Source: Rhizobium sp. ZPR4
Lineage (GTDB): Bacteria > Pseudomonadota > Alphaproteobacteria > Rhizobiales > Rhizobiaceae
DNA: 64,000 bases
Direction of reading: 5' to 3'
Assembly (NCBI RefSeq): GCF_040215725.1
Contig: NZ_CP157968.1
Span: 248,001-312,000, forward strand
Shown here: in pieces, positions 52,875 through 62,313 of the stretch
Position numbering within the stretch: position 1 is the first letter of the stretch
Layout of the letters: each line of letters begins with the position of its first letter
The notes under the pieces: generated by a model
Told to the model about the DNA's origin: nothing
Databases searched by the model: none
What the model saw: only the letters and a program-made list of their open reading frames with translations
Made by a program: the position numbers and the translations under genes

Positions 52875-54521
52875 TCAGTCTGTGGTTTTGACGAGGAAGC
52901 GCGTGCGCTCTTCCTCGCTCACGCTGGGCTTCAGGCGCTCTTCTTCGTCGGTGACGACGGGAATGGCGGCTATCAGCGCGCGTGTGTAGGGGTGATTGGG
53001 TGCGGCAAAGACCGCCGGCGTCGGTCCTTCCTCGACGATCTCGCCGCGCAGCATGATGGCGATACGCGAACAGAAATTACGCATCAGCGATAGGTCATGC
53101 GAGATCATCAGATAGGTGAGACCAAGTTCCTCGCGCAGCTGCAACAGCAACTCGATAACCGTTTTCTGCACCGACACGTCAAGCGCTGCCGTCGGCTCGT
53201 CCAGGATCAGGATCTTCGGCTCGGCGGCAAGCGCGCGCGCAATCGCCACGCGCTGCTTCTGGCCGCCCGAAAGCTCATGCGGATATTTTGCCAGATAGGA
53301 TTGCGGCAGACGCACGAGCTGCATGAGCTGCTTCATCCGTGCCTCGCGGGCTGGTCCATCCATGCCGATGGATTTCAAAGGCAGCGCGAGCGTTTGCTGA
53401 ACGTTGCGCTTGGGATTGAGAGACGTGCCGGGGTTCTGATAGACGATCTGCGTCAGCCGCTTGCCGCGACCGGGAGCCGGCGCATCAATGGTGACGCCAC
53501 CTGAGGTCGGGCGAGACAGATCCATGATGATGCGTGCGACCGAGGTTTTGCCCGAGCCGGATTCGCCGGCCAATCCGAAGATTTCGCCCTGACGCAGCGT
53601 CAGGCTCACGTCGCGAACGGCATGGAAACCGGGTTTCCTGCCATAGACCTTGTTGAGGCCTTCGACCTTGACGATGGGCGCACGGTCGCTCTGCGGCAGA
53701 TCGATAACGCGCTCACCGTAAAGCGGCGGTACGGCTTCCAATAGAGCTTTGGTATAAGGCTGCTGCGGGCTGGTCAGAATCTCGTGGCAGGGGCCGGTCT
53801 CGACGATATCGCCATGATGCATGACCACCACTCGGTCCGCCACCTTGCGCACGACGCCGAGATTGTGGGTGATCATGAGAAGAGCCATGTTCTCCTCGAC
53901 CACCAGCTGGTTGATCAGGTTCAGGATCTCGTCCTGGGTCGTCACGTCGAGCGCGGTACCGGGCTCGTCGGCGATCAGAAGTTTCGGCTGGTGCAGCAGC
54001 GCAAGCCCGATCAGGACGCGTTGGCGCATGCCGCCCGACAACTCGGACGGATAGGCATTCATCACACGCTCGGCATCGGCAAGCTGAACGCGGCGCAAGA
54101 CGGCCGCGATGCGCTTCCGACGCTCCGCCCTGGACGAACTGGCTCCGTCGCGCTTGTCGGCGAAACGCATGACGTCATCGAGATGCGTGCCGATCTTGAA
54201 GACCGGATTGAAGGATGAAAGCGGGTCCTGCATGATCAGCGAAAAGGCCGTGCCTTTCAGCGCCTCCCGTTCTCTTCGCTGCATTTTCAAAACATCGCGT
54301 CCTGCGACCGAGATCGTGCCTGAGCTGATCGCCGCATTCTTCGGCAAGGTGCCGATAATCGCCTTTGCCGTTACGGATTTGCCCGATCCGGTCTCCCCGA
54401 TCAGCGCGACGCGCTCGCCAGCTGCGACGGTGAAGGCAATGTCTCGCAGCACTTGCCGGGTGCGGCCATAGGTGGTGAAGGAGACGTTCAAAGCCTCGAT
54501 CTTGAGAAGCGGCTCGGTCAT
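52875..54521 (-). CDS. ABC transporter, fused duplicated ATP-binding protein
   Basis: A 548-residue double ABC ATPase of the oligopeptide class. First half: Walker A GETGSGKS, signature LSGGMRQR, Walker B LLIADEPGTALD. Second half: Walker A GESGSGKT, signature LSGGQKQR, Walker B ILILDEPTAALD. Each ends with the HPYTRALIAAIP / QPYTKALLEAVP extension. It drives the permeases encoded just upstream, with a 3-base gap to the DppC-type gene. It is related to, but clearly distinct from, the fused ATPase at 11386. Confidence 0.93.
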   Translation of the reverse strand: MTEPLLKIEALNVSFTTYGRTRQVLRDIAFTVAAGERVALIGETGSGKSVTAKAIIGTLPKNAAISSGTISVAGRDVLKMQRREREALKGTAFSLIMQDPLSSFNPVFKIGTHLDDVMRFADKRDGASSSRAERRKRIAAVLRRVQLADAERVMNAYPSELSGGMRQRVLIGLALLHQPKLLIADEPGTALDVTTQDEILNLINQLVVEENMALLMITHNLGVVRKVADRVVVMHHGDIVETGPCHEILTSPQQPYTKALLEAVPPLYGERVIDLPQSDRAPIVKVEGLNKVYGRKPGFHAVRDVSLTLRQGEIFGLAGESGSGKTSVARIIMDLSRPTSGGVTIDAPAPGRGKRLTQIVYQNPGTSLNPKRNVQQTLALPLKSIGMDGPAREARMKQLMQLVRLPQSYLAKYPHELSGGQKQRVAIARALAAEPKILILDEPTAALDVSVQKTVIELLLQLREELGLTYLMISHDLSLMRNFCSRIAIMLRGEIVEEGPTPAVFAAPNHPYTRALIAAIPVVTDEEERLKPSVSEEERTRFLVKTTD

Positions 54522-54524
54522 GGC

Positions 54525-55406
54525 TCAGCTCTCCACATCAAACATGTCGCGCAAACCATCGCCTAGAAGATTGAAGCCGAGCGTCACGTAGAAGACCGCG
54601 GCTCCCGGGCACACGACTTCCCACCAATAATCGGGCATGAACTGGCGGCCGTCGGCGACCATGGAACCGAGGTCAGGAATGGGCGGCTTCACACCAAAGC
54701 CGAGGAAGCTGAGAGTGGCACCAAAGAGGATGACGAAGGCCGCATCCAGCGTCGTCTTGACGGAAATCACCGCAACGCAATTCGGCAGGATTTCGCGGAA
54801 GAGGATGTGCATCGGCCCGGCACCGGCAAGGCGGGCTGCCTCGATATAATCTTCGGACGCGATGGACTTGGAAACGGAATAGATCAGCCGCGCATGCCAT
54901 GTCCACCACAGCAGCGTGATGGCAATCATCGCGTTCGTCAGGTTCGGCTCGAGCAGGTTCGACACGGCAAGCGCCATGACGAGCGGCGGCATCGCCAGCA
55001 TGACGTTCGTCAGGCCCGTGATGATCTTTTCGACCCAGCCACCGAAATAGCCGGCAATCAGGCCAAGTACCGTACCGATCGGCACGGAAATACCAAGTAC
55101 GCCGATGACCAGAAGCAGGGAGACGCGCATGCCGAAAATTGTGCGGGAGAAGATATCCCGGCCGACTTTGTCGGTGCCGAACCAATGAGCAGCGTCAGGT
55201 GCAACGTGCCGTGCCCGGAAATCGACCACAGCACCCACATGCTTGGGATAGGGCGTCAGCCATGGCGCGAAAACCGCTAGTACGATGACGGAAATGAGGA
55301 TCAGCGTGCCGATCACCGCAGCCGGATTGCGGCTGAAGCGATACCACATCATGTAACCCGTGCTCAGCCCGCGGTCGGACGCATCAAGCATCTTCATATC
55401 GGCCAT
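54525..55406 (-). CDS. Peptide-type ABC permease (DppC type)
   Basis: A 293-residue inner-membrane permease: a hydrophilic start, first helix AAVIGTLILISVIVLAVFAP WL, the HWFGTDKVGRDIFSRTIFGM loop and the coupling helix IASEDYIEAARLAGAGPMHI LFREILPN. C-terminus LGDGLRDMFDVES. Its start overlaps the last base of the DppB-type gene. It forms the channel with that protein. Confidence 0.93.
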   Translation of the reverse strand: MADMKMLDASDRGLSTGYMMWYRFSRNPAAVIGTLILISVIVLAVFAPWLTPYPKHVGAVVDFRARHVAPDAAHWFGTDKVGRDIFSRTIFGMRVSLLLVIGVLGISVPIGTVLGLIAGYFGGWVEKIITGLTNVMLAMPPLVMALAVSNLLEPNLTNAMIAITLLWWTWHARLIYSVSKSIASEDYIEAARLAGAGPMHILFREILPNCVAVISVKTTLDAAFVILFGATLSFLGFGVKPPIPDLGSMVADGRQFMPDYWWEVVCPGAAVFYVTLGFNLLGDGLRDMFDVES

Positions 55407-56434
55407 CAGCGTGCCTCCTTGCGGCGCAGGCGTGGGTCAATGATCGAGATCAGGACGTCTACGACCAGGTTCGCAACGATGAAAAACAGGCCGGCGACCA
55501 GCACGACGGCGGTCACGGCGTTGAGGTCCTTTTGCAGGATGGCGTTCAGCCCGTAGGACGCGAAGCCACCCCAGGCGAACACCATCTCGATGACGAAGGC
55601 ATTGCCGATCAGCGATGCGAATTCCAGCCCCATGATCGTCAGTGGCGCAATCGACGACAGCTTGAGGAGATAGCGGAAGATGATGACCCTCTCCGGCACG
55701 CCGAAACTCTGCAGGGTCAACACGTGGTCCTTGCGCTGGTTCTCCAGCATGGAGGAACGGGTGATGCGCGTAATCTGGCCGATGCCGGCCATGGCGAGCG
55801 CGAAAGCCGGCAGCACGAGATGTTGAAGCGCATCGACGAACACATCCAGACGTCCCGCCAGCAAGCCATCGATCAACAGGAAGCCGGTCGGCCCGGGCTG
55901 AAAGCTTAAGGAATGATCGAGGCGGCCGATGATCGGCCAGTTCGGCAGACAGCGGGCAGCCAGCAATTGCAGGCTGATCGCAAATAGGAAACTCGGAATG
56001 GTGACACCGGTCAAAGACAGGATGCGGCCGATATGATCCAGCGCGCGATCCCTAAAATGCGCAGTGATGACGCCGAGGGGAATGGCCACCACAAACATGA
56101 AGATCACAGAGACGAGAACCAGCTCGACGGTCGCCGGCACGGTCTGCTCCAGATCGGTCGTGACGGGACGTTGCGACACCAGCGACATGCCGAGATCGCC
56201 CCGCAGCGCCTTGCCGACATAGTCGACATATTGGACCAGAAGCGGCTTATCCAACCCCATCTGCACGCGCAGCGCATCGACCTGCTCCTGCGTTGCCGCA
56301 GGGCCAAGGGCCATGCGCGCGGGATCTCCCGGCACGACGCGCGCCAGCGCGAAAATCATGATGGAAAGCGCGATCATGACCAGCACGAAGGTGCCGAGCC
56401 GCGTCAGGATCGCGACCAACGGATGTTGCTGCAT
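55406..56434 (-). CDS. Peptide-type ABC permease (DppB type)
   Basis: A 342-residue permease, first gene of the large minus-strand cluster. It has IMIFALARVVPGDPARMALG PAATQEQVDALRVQMGLDKP (the periplasmic loop after helix 1), the GLLAGRLDVFVDALQHLVLP AF loop and the coupling segment HVLTLQSFGVPERVIIFRYL LKLSSIAPL. Slightly longer than the one at 14856. The promoter lies in the 115-base gap shared with the LuxR-type gene. Confidence 0.92.
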   Translation of the reverse strand: MQQHPLVAILTRLGTFVLVMIALSIMIFALARVVPGDPARMALGPAATQEQVDALRVQMGLDKPLLVQYVDYVGKALRGDLGMSLVSQRPVTTDLEQTVPATVELVLVSVIFMFVVAIPLGVITAHFRDRALDHIGRILSLTGVTIPSFLFAISLQLLAARCLPNWPIIGRLDHSLSFQPGPTGFLLIDGLLAGRLDVFVDALQHLVLPAFALAMAGIGQITRITRSSMLENQRKDHVLTLQSFGVPERVIIFRYLLKLSSIAPLTIMGLEFASLIGNAFVIEMVFAWGGFASYGLNAILQKDLNAVTAVVLVAGLFFIVANLVVDVLISIIDPRLRRKEAR

Positions 56435-56454
56435 CGACGGGAGTTTCCTTGTTC

Positions 56455-56538
56455 GTCAGCTAACTGACAGACAACAATCCTCATCTGCGGACGTTGGACA
56501 ACCGGCCAAAGGTATAGTTTTCCAGCTTTATGGTATAG
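56455..56538. promoter_or_regulatory. Divergent control region with dyad and 21-base-spaced direct repeat
   Basis: GTCAG-CTAA-CTGAC (56455-56468) is a dyad close to the permease start. GGTATAG occurs at 56511 and again at 56532, exactly 21 bases apart, two helical turns, as expected for an activator binding one face of the DNA. Confidence 0.45.
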
Positions 56539-56549
56539 GTTATTTTTCA

Positions 56550-58925
56550 ATGTGCGCTTACAAACGCCGCATGCACAGACTGATTGCCCGACCTCATCTT
56601 TGCCATCGCATCGCTACAGCGCGCGCCGGCGTCATCTTTCTGCGTGCCCCCGCGGGAGCCGGAAAGAGCGCGCTCCTGTCGATGGCCGCCGAAGCGATGG
56701 GCCGGCGGATTTGCAGCCTGCAGCAACCGCGCATGAGCGACGTCGAGGATGGATGGCTCTTCTGGGACGTACCGGTTTCAGCTCGATCGGCTCGTCTTTC
56801 CACTCAGGTCATCGAGACCATCAGCGTCATGGTCATCGCCTGCCGTCCCGATCAGCGTATCAGCGGGCTGGCGCGGTTCATCCTGCATCGAGGTTCGGCG
56901 ACGCTCGATGCAGGCGACCTGACATTTTCCGATGAGGAATTACTGGAGCTGCCCGCCGAAGAAGCCAACCGGTTGGTCAAGGATTATGCCGGCTGGCCGG
57001 TTTTCCTGCCGCTGACACGCCGGCAAGACCCTCGCCTGTCCATCGATTATCTGCGCGAGAACTTTCTCGGCCACCTTTCGCCAGGGCAGACAGCGCTACT
57101 TTCCATCTGGCTCGAAACGCGATCGCCTGTCTCCTCCGAGGAATGGGTAGGGCTTTTACCGCCGCTTCTGGTCCAGACACCGGCCGCGCACGAGGAGTTG
57201 CTGAAGCTTCTGACAAGCGCCGTCAGCGAACGCCTGGCAAGCTTCGAAACCACGGTCGCCGTGATCGAAGTAGCCTCTGCTTTCGAGCAGGCGGGACAAG
57301 CGCTCGACGCCATGTCGCTGCTCCTCAAGCACGGGCACGAGGCCCATGCGGCGCAGATTCTGGAGCGTGCCCGAGGTCTGGAGCTGATCTATAGAAACAG
57401 CCTTGGGACCTTTCGCGACATCATCATGCGTTTTTCCCACGAGATGATCGCAACCAACGAGGTCGTACTTTTCGCCATGGCCCGCACGCTTCTAAAGCTC
57501 GGAGAACTGCAACGCGTGCGCCATCTCGTCGGCAAACATCTGGGGTCGGACTATCTCGATCCGCTGAAGGTCTTGCTGCGCGGATCGCGCTTTTCCTTCG
57601 CGGCACGAACCTTCCGGCTCAATCTCATGATCTCCGAAGACCTGATGCCGACCGACGCCATGATCACCCGCCTCGGCGAGTTCATGGCGGATTATCCGAT
57701 GGGCGATTACGGCAAATGGGCCGCCTACTACAACGCCCTGCTGGAATTCGAAATTCGCCGCCGGAATTTCCGCGAAGCGGAGGCCGCCGCCGCCCGCGCC
57801 TTGATCTATCTCGGCCATATGGGCGGCCAACCGTTGCTGGAATTCTTCATCCATCTGCATCAGACGGTATTGCGTCTGATGAGCGGCGATGTCCTTTTTG
57901 CTCGCCGCGCCGTCCAGGAGGCCCGGCAGAAACTGGAGCAGGTGCCGCACGCGGCGGAGGCGGAATTCCGCATGCTGCGGCTCGCCGAAGCCTGTATCGC
58001 CTATGAGGCCGGCCATCCGCGCGATCTCCTCCAATTCGTTCAGAGCGAGTTCGATGATTTTGCTGCTGCAGAAATCTGGCCGAGCCTGATGCAATTCGCT
58101 CTTCACTATGCATCACAGGTGCTGGCGGACCACTTTCCGATGGTGATCAGGCCCGGTTTTCTCGACGGGCTCTGGATCCATCTGTCGGAAGGCCTGCAGT
58201 TTCACGCCATGATGGAGATTCGCACCGCCATCGCCTATCAGAATGCCAATCGCTGGAACGATGCGGCAGCAACGCTATCCGCTGTCCGTATGCGCATCGG
58301 CCGCAACTGGGTCGAAAGCGCCAGCGAGGAACTGACGCGACTGACCAGACGGGACGAGATTTCCTATGCCATGACATGGCTGCGCGACAGCGTGCGTCTG
58401 TCGACGCCGCGTCCCTATCTATCGCGCCAGATCGATGCGCTGATCGCCAACCCGAAGGTCACCAATCGCGAAAAGGTCGCGCTCCAGCTCTGGCAAAGCT
58501 ATGCCGCCTATCAGCGCCGTGACAATGCTGCGACGCGCGCGCATCTGCTGTCGGCGCTTGAAGGCGCCACGCGCCTCGGCTGCAACGGCGTACTCTCTGA
58601 AGAGCGGATCTTTCTCTCCCCGCTTCTCAAGAACCAGCGCATCCGCAGCTTCATCGAAACCTCGTCCGATGTCCGCACCGCGCTTTCGCTCTTTGCAAGC
58701 TCCGTGAACTCGCCGCAGGCGAAAGCCTTGCAGGGCGGCCTCTCGCAGCGCGAGGTACAGATGATCCAACTGATCGCCAGCGGCATGTCGAACAAGCGCA
58801 TTGCTCATACCCTCAATGTTTCCGAGGTGACTGTGAAATTTCACCTCGGAAATCTGTTTCGCAAGCTGGGCTGTCATCGCCGCGCCGAAGCGATCCGGGC
58901 CGCGACCGCGCTCGGCTGGCTGTGA
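56550..58925 (+). CDS. MalT/LAL-type LuxR regulator
   Basis: A 791-residue regulator. The N-terminus has a P-loop (VIFLRAPAGAGKSALLSMAA E) in the MalT-like setting RLIARPHLCHRI; there is a reduced ATPase region, then a long helical TPR-like sensor from about residue 270 to 700, and a C-terminal LuxR helix-turn-helix (GLSQREVQMIQLIASGMSNK RIAHTLNVSEVTVKFHLGNL FRKLG). No phosphoacceptor domain. LAL proteins are inducer- and ATP-dependent activators. It is divergent from the ABC/hydantoinase cluster and is its most likely activator. The start at 56550 is weakly supported; a Met seven codons on is possible. Confidence 0.85.
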   Translation: MCAYKRRMHRLIARPHLCHRIATARAGVIFLRAPAGAGKSALLSMAAEAMGRRICSLQQPRMSDVEDGWLFWDVPVSARSARLSTQVIETISVMVIACRPDQRISGLARFILHRGSATLDAGDLTFSDEELLELPAEEANRLVKDYAGWPVFLPLTRRQDPRLSIDYLRENFLGHLSPGQTALLSIWLETRSPVSSEEWVGLLPPLLVQTPAAHEELLKLLTSAVSERLASFETTVAVIEVASAFEQAGQALDAMSLLLKHGHEAHAAQILERARGLELIYRNSLGTFRDIIMRFSHEMIATNEVVLFAMARTLLKLGELQRVRHLVGKHLGSDYLDPLKVLLRGSRFSFAARTFRLNLMISEDLMPTDAMITRLGEFMADYPMGDYGKWAAYYNALLEFEIRRRNFREAEAAAARALIYLGHMGGQPLLEFFIHLHQTVLRLMSGDVLFARRAVQEARQKLEQVPHAAEAEFRMLRLAEACIAYEAGHPRDLLQFVQSEFDDFAAAEIWPSLMQFALHYASQVLADHFPMVIRPGFLDGLWIHLSEGLQFHAMMEIRTAIAYQNANRWNDAAATLSAVRMRIGRNWVESASEELTRLTRRDEISYAMTWLRDSVRLSTPRPYLSRQIDALIANPKVTNREKVALQLWQSYAAYQRRDNAATRAHLLSALEGATRLGCNGVLSEERIFLSPLLKNQRIRSFIETSSDVRTALSLFASSVNSPQAKALQGGLSQREVQMIQLIASGMSNKRIAHTLNVSEVTVKFHLGNLFRKLGCHRRAEAIRAATALGWL

Positions 58926-58942
58926 GACCGGCTATGGACGTT

Positions 58943-60607
58943 TCAGACCACGCTTGCCTTGTCGGCATCCTCCTGCAAGGCGCGGCTGGCACCGATATCT
59001 TCGGCACCCAGCACAGCATAGCCGATGCTGGCAAAATGGGAATTGACGAGCTTGAGATCGCGCAAAGTCGCAAGGAACAGGCCGCTTGAACCGAGCAGCA
59101 CCGGATTGGCGCCACCAAGACGGGCGAGATGCTCCCTCGTCGCGCTCCGCTCGGCTTCGTTGAGGTGCCGTTTCGCATCGACGAGCTCCTGTGCCGAGCG
59201 CAGATCTTCCGTCGTCAAGGTCGACAGCGCCAACCGAAGGTCTGCCGCGACCTCGGCTTGCATGGTCTGCAGGGCGGCGTGGTCGGCCGCGTTGATCGTT
59301 CCCTCGGCCCGCCGCGTGATCTGCTCAAGGCAACGCTCAAGGATATCGCCAGCATGCCCGAGATTGACCGCGAATTCGATGACATCGGACAGGCGGCTGG
59401 CATCGCGGTCGGTCAGCTCCGACGGCTCGAGCCGGGCAAGATAGGCCTTGACGGCCTCATGCAGCATGTCGAGTTCCCTGCCTAGCCGAATGGCTTGTGA
59501 CGTCGCCTGCTTGTCGGGACGGGCGAGATCGGCCGGAACCAGGCGAAGAAGCGCCTCGACCAGATCGCCCATGCGCAAGATCTCCCGCGCCGCGCTGGCA
59601 AGGGCGAGATAAGGCGTTTCCAGCACCGACTTGTCCAGAAAGAGCGGGCGTGCCGCATCTCCCACCGGCTTGATCTTCTCGGGAAACAATTTGATCAATA
59701 GCGCCTGGGTCGGACCGAGCAGGCCGACGCAGGCAATAGCCAGCGCAGCATTGAAGGCCAGATGGAAGTTTGTCAGCATCGATGCCGGGTCCGCCGTGTG
59801 CTTCTGCAGGATATCCGCAAGAGGCTGCAGAAAGGGCAAGACGACGATACAGCCGATCGCGCGGAACAGGAGATTACCCATCGGCACGCGGCGGTTGGCC
59901 GGATTGGCCGCATTCGTTTCGAAGACCGGAGGCAGCGCACCACCGAGATTGGCACCAAGAACCAATGCAAGGCCAGCGGTCGGCGTCACGACGTTACCGG
60001 CGGCAAGACCTACCAGCAACAGCATCACGGCGACGCTGGAATGCGCTGCGAATGTCAGCGCTGCCGCCAGCAATATGTCGAGTACGGGATCGCCGGTAAT
60101 CGCGTCAAGGATGCTTCGCAGCGCGGGCGCGGTGCTGACCGGCTGGATCGTCTGCACGAGATCATGCAGGGCAAGCAGCATCAAGCCAAGCCCGATGCCG
60201 ACACGCCCGAGCTGGCGCACGCGCCCTTTCGGACCACGCCTGAAGGCGACATAACCTGCAAGAAGCAGCAAGGGTGAGATGAAGGAGACATCGAAGGAGA
60301 GCGCCTTGACGATCAGTGCCGTGCCGACATTGGCGCCCAGCATGACCGCCAGAGCCGGCACGAGGGCGACCGCGCCACGTGCTGCAAAGGAGGTCACCAT
60401 CATGACAGTCGCTGTGCTGCTCTGGAGCAGCATCGTCACACCCGCGCCGGCGGCAACGGCCACCAGGCGATTGCGCAGCGCACGGCCAAGAACGCGTCTC
60501 AGGTCGGAGCCGAAGGCCTTTTCAATGCCGCCTTGCACCATGCGCATTCCCCAGAGGAGAAGTGCGACATGCCCCATAAGTTCCAGGATGACGAGACTAC
60601 CGGTCAT
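58943..60607 (-). CDS. Na/Pi cotransporter-family protein with PhoU-like domain
   Basis: A 554-residue protein with two repeats of the Na+/phosphate cotransporter fold (QSSTATVMMVTSFAARGAVA LVPALAVMLGANVGTALIV and AHSSVAVMLLLVGLAAGNVV ... LVLGANLGGALPPVF; the Q-S-S and S-S motifs are diagnostic) followed by a helical PhoU-like region from about residue 340. This is the NptA / YjbB type, which exports or imports phosphate. It converges with the LuxR gene (17-base gap). No Pho box was seen upstream. Confidence 0.9.
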   Translation of the reverse strand: MTGSLVILELMGHVALLLWGMRMVQGGIEKAFGSDLRRVLGRALRNRLVAVAAGAGVTMLLQSSTATVMMVTSFAARGAVALVPALAVMLGANVGTALIVKALSFDVSFISPLLLLAGYVAFRRGPKGRVRQLGRVGIGLGLMLLALHDLVQTIQPVSTAPALRSILDAITGDPVLDILLAAALTFAAHSSVAVMLLLVGLAAGNVVTPTAGLALVLGANLGGALPPVFETNAANPANRRVPMGNLLFRAIGCIVVLPFLQPLADILQKHTADPASMLTNFHLAFNAALAIACVGLLGPTQALLIKLFPEKIKPVGDAARPLFLDKSVLETPYLALASAAREILRMGDLVEALLRLVPADLARPDKQATSQAIRLGRELDMLHEAVKAYLARLEPSELTDRDASRLSDVIEFAVNLGHAGDILERCLEQITRRAEGTINAADHAALQTMQAEVAADLRLALSTLTTEDLRSAQELVDAKRHLNEAERSATREHLARLGGANPVLLGSSGLFLATLRDLKLVNSHFASIGYAVLGAEDIGASRALQEDADKASVV

Positions 60608-61175
60608 GACACGCTATCCGGTTGAAAATGAAACCAATGCTAGTTGAATGCAGACGGCTCATGCCGCCGGAGATCGTCATTTTCGACGCGAGACGTTTCC
60701 GTTATGGCCGGGCTCCACCCATGCAGTAGGCAATCGACCACACGCAAAAGTATCATGCCAATTGCGACAGCGAGATAACCGCGTTACGGCGCGCGGTGCA
60801 TCGTTCATCGCAGCCAATTCGAAGATAGTGATCATGATGGAGACCTCCTGGTTCGATGGTTGTTCGAAACCGGGAGGCCAGGCCGCGGATCAACGCATGT
60901 GGCGTTGGCCTTTGCGGTCACATGGTCTGCCCGGGCATTGGGTGAGCACGGCGAACGCATCCGATAAGCGTCGACTGTCGGCTTCCGTGTGCTGGCGACT
61001 GGATCGCGAGTTCATGTGGTCCTCTGTGATACCGCGTGCTTGACCGGAATCAGGCGTCCCGAAATGCAAGGGTTCAGGATGAGTTGCTCTATACGCCACT
61101 GCGTAACAGGATCAATCGATACCATGGTATAATCGACTGAGCGCGGAATGAACCCGCACCCGTGCAACCACTGCT
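60608..61175. other. Non-coding stretch between nptA-like and phaG genes
   Basis: A 568-base gap without a gene I can support; short frames on both strands have no recognisable protein. It has an imperfect 11-bp hairpin with one bulge (60844-60877), a CAACGC / GCGTTG hairpin (60891-60907) and the 12-base palindrome ATACCATGGTAT (61119-61130), the last close to the end of phaG. The hairpins may terminate pha transcripts. Confidence 0.35.
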
Positions 61176-61559
61176 CTATGGCATTGACTGCTCAGCCTCT
61201 GGCTGGCTCGAAGCCTGCTTTGGCGGGACGTTGCCGTTCTGCTCGGCACGATCGCGATGCAGCGCCGCACGAGCGAGCAGCATGAAGGTGACCGGCGTCG
61301 TGACCGTTACGAAAATGCCGATCAGCAGTTCATGAATAACGAGCGTCCGCGTTGCGATCGAAAAGAAGATCATCGATGCGATCATGATCGCACCGATACC
61401 GCCGCTCGTTCCGAGCGTCGGCGCGTGGATGCGCTCGTAGAATGTTCCAAGCCTCAGAAACCCGATCGCACCGACGAGCGTCAGGAAGGCGCCGACCACG
61501 AGAAGTCCGCCAACGGGGATCGCAGCCCAGAGAGGTATGTTTTCAAACGGCGTGCTCAT
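61176..61559 (-). CDS. phaG: Monovalent cation/H+ antiporter subunit G (PhaG/MnhG)
   Basis: A 127-residue membrane protein with three hydrophobic helices: AAIPVGGLLVVGAFLTLVGA IGFLRLGTFYERIHAPTLGT, a GIGAIMIASMIFFS segment and LIGIFVTVTTPVTFMLLARA. This is the MnhG/PhaG family. The tail is hydrophilic. Last gene of the pha operon; its start overlaps the phaF stop by 4 bases. It is a structural subunit of the Pha/Mrp antiporter, which exchanges K+ (or Na+) for protons and is needed for alkaline and salt tolerance and, in S. meliloti, for nodule invasion. Confidence 0.93.
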   Translation of the reverse strand: MSTPFENIPLWAAIPVGGLLVVGAFLTLVGAIGFLRLGTFYERIHAPTLGTSGGIGAIMIASMIFFSIATRTLVIHELLIGIFVTVTTPVTFMLLARAALHRDRAEQNGNVPPKQASSQPEAEQSMP

Positions 61560-61837
61560 TCGATCACCTCGCCGCGCATCAGGAATTTTGCGAGTGCGAC
61601 TGTTGCGACGAAGCCCAGCATGCCGATGACGAGCGCCGCCTCGAAATAAACGACGCGACCGGTGCCAATGCCGAAGGTCAACAGAAGCAGCATGGCGTTC
61701 ACATAGAGCGTATCGAGCGCGATGATGCGATCCTGCGCACGCGGGCCGCGAAACATGCGAATGGAAGCGATCGCCATGGCCGCGACGATCATCAGCTGCG
61801 CAGCCGCAACAGATATCTGGATGATCATGGCGCTCAT
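61556..61837 (-). CDS. phaF: Monovalent cation/H+ antiporter subunit F (PhaF/MnhF)
   Basis: A 93-residue protein with three membrane helices: AQLMIVAAMAIASIRMFRGP RAQDRIIALDTLYVNAMLLL is typical of the MrpF/PhaF family, including the R-x-Q-D-R-I-x-A-L-D motif. Overlaps both neighbours by 4 bases. Confidence 0.93.
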   Translation of the reverse strand: MSAMIIQISVAAAQLMIVAAMAIASIRMFRGPRAQDRIIALDTLYVNAMLLLLTFGIGTGRVVYFEAALVIGMLGFVATVALAKFLMRGEVIE

Positions 61838-62313
61838 GCGAATATCTCCATCAGCAGGCTTTCATAGCGATTGGCGACCGTGTCGCGCCATTGCGCCTCG
61901 TTTTCGAGATCGAGGACATGCAGCAGCACGGTATTGTCGTTGGAATCATATTCCAGCCAGGCAGAGCCCGGCGTGCTGGTCAGGATAACGGCAAGCAGCG
62001 CCAGCGGAATCTGATCCCGCACCTTAAGCTCAAGGACCACAAAGCCCGGCGTCGTCTTGCGCGAGCGACCCCTCAGGATGATCCAGGCTACCTCGGCATT
62101 CGATTTCAAGACGTCGAAAACGACCCGGAAGAAGAGCTTGGGCAGCAAATACCATTTCCGCAGCCGCGGCTTTTCGGGCCGCAACGATGCCATCCCCCAG
62201 GAGGCGAAGACCGCGACGATGATGCCGAGGATAAGCTGGCCAAGCGTGAAGCCGTTCAGCAGCAGCCACATCAGGATCAGGCTCAGCGCCAGAAGCGGGT
62301 AAGGCAGCATCAC
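61834..62313 (-). CDS. phaE: Monovalent cation/H+ antiporter subunit E (PhaE/MnhE)
   Basis: A 159-residue protein: two N-terminal helices (LALSLILMWLLLNGFTLGQL ILGIIVAVFASWGMASL), a basic region, VVFDVLKSNAEVAWIILRG and the conserved LALLAVILTSTPGSAWLEYD segment of the MnhE/PhaE family. The tail is soluble. Coupled to phaD and phaF by 4-base overlaps. Confidence 0.93.
   Translation of the reverse strand: MMLPYPLLALSLILMWLLLNGFTLGQLILGIIVAVFASWGMASLRPEKPRLRKWYLLPKLFFRVVFDVLKSNAEVAWIILRGRSRKTTPGFVVLELKVRDQIPLALLAVILTSTPGSAWLEYDSNDNTVLLHVLDLENEAQWRDTVANRYESLLMEIFA

Noticed and set aside
60648..61043. 131-codon plus-strand frame between the Na/Pi gene and phaG
   Set aside because: Composition and pattern not protein-like, crosses two hairpins, no ribosome binding site.
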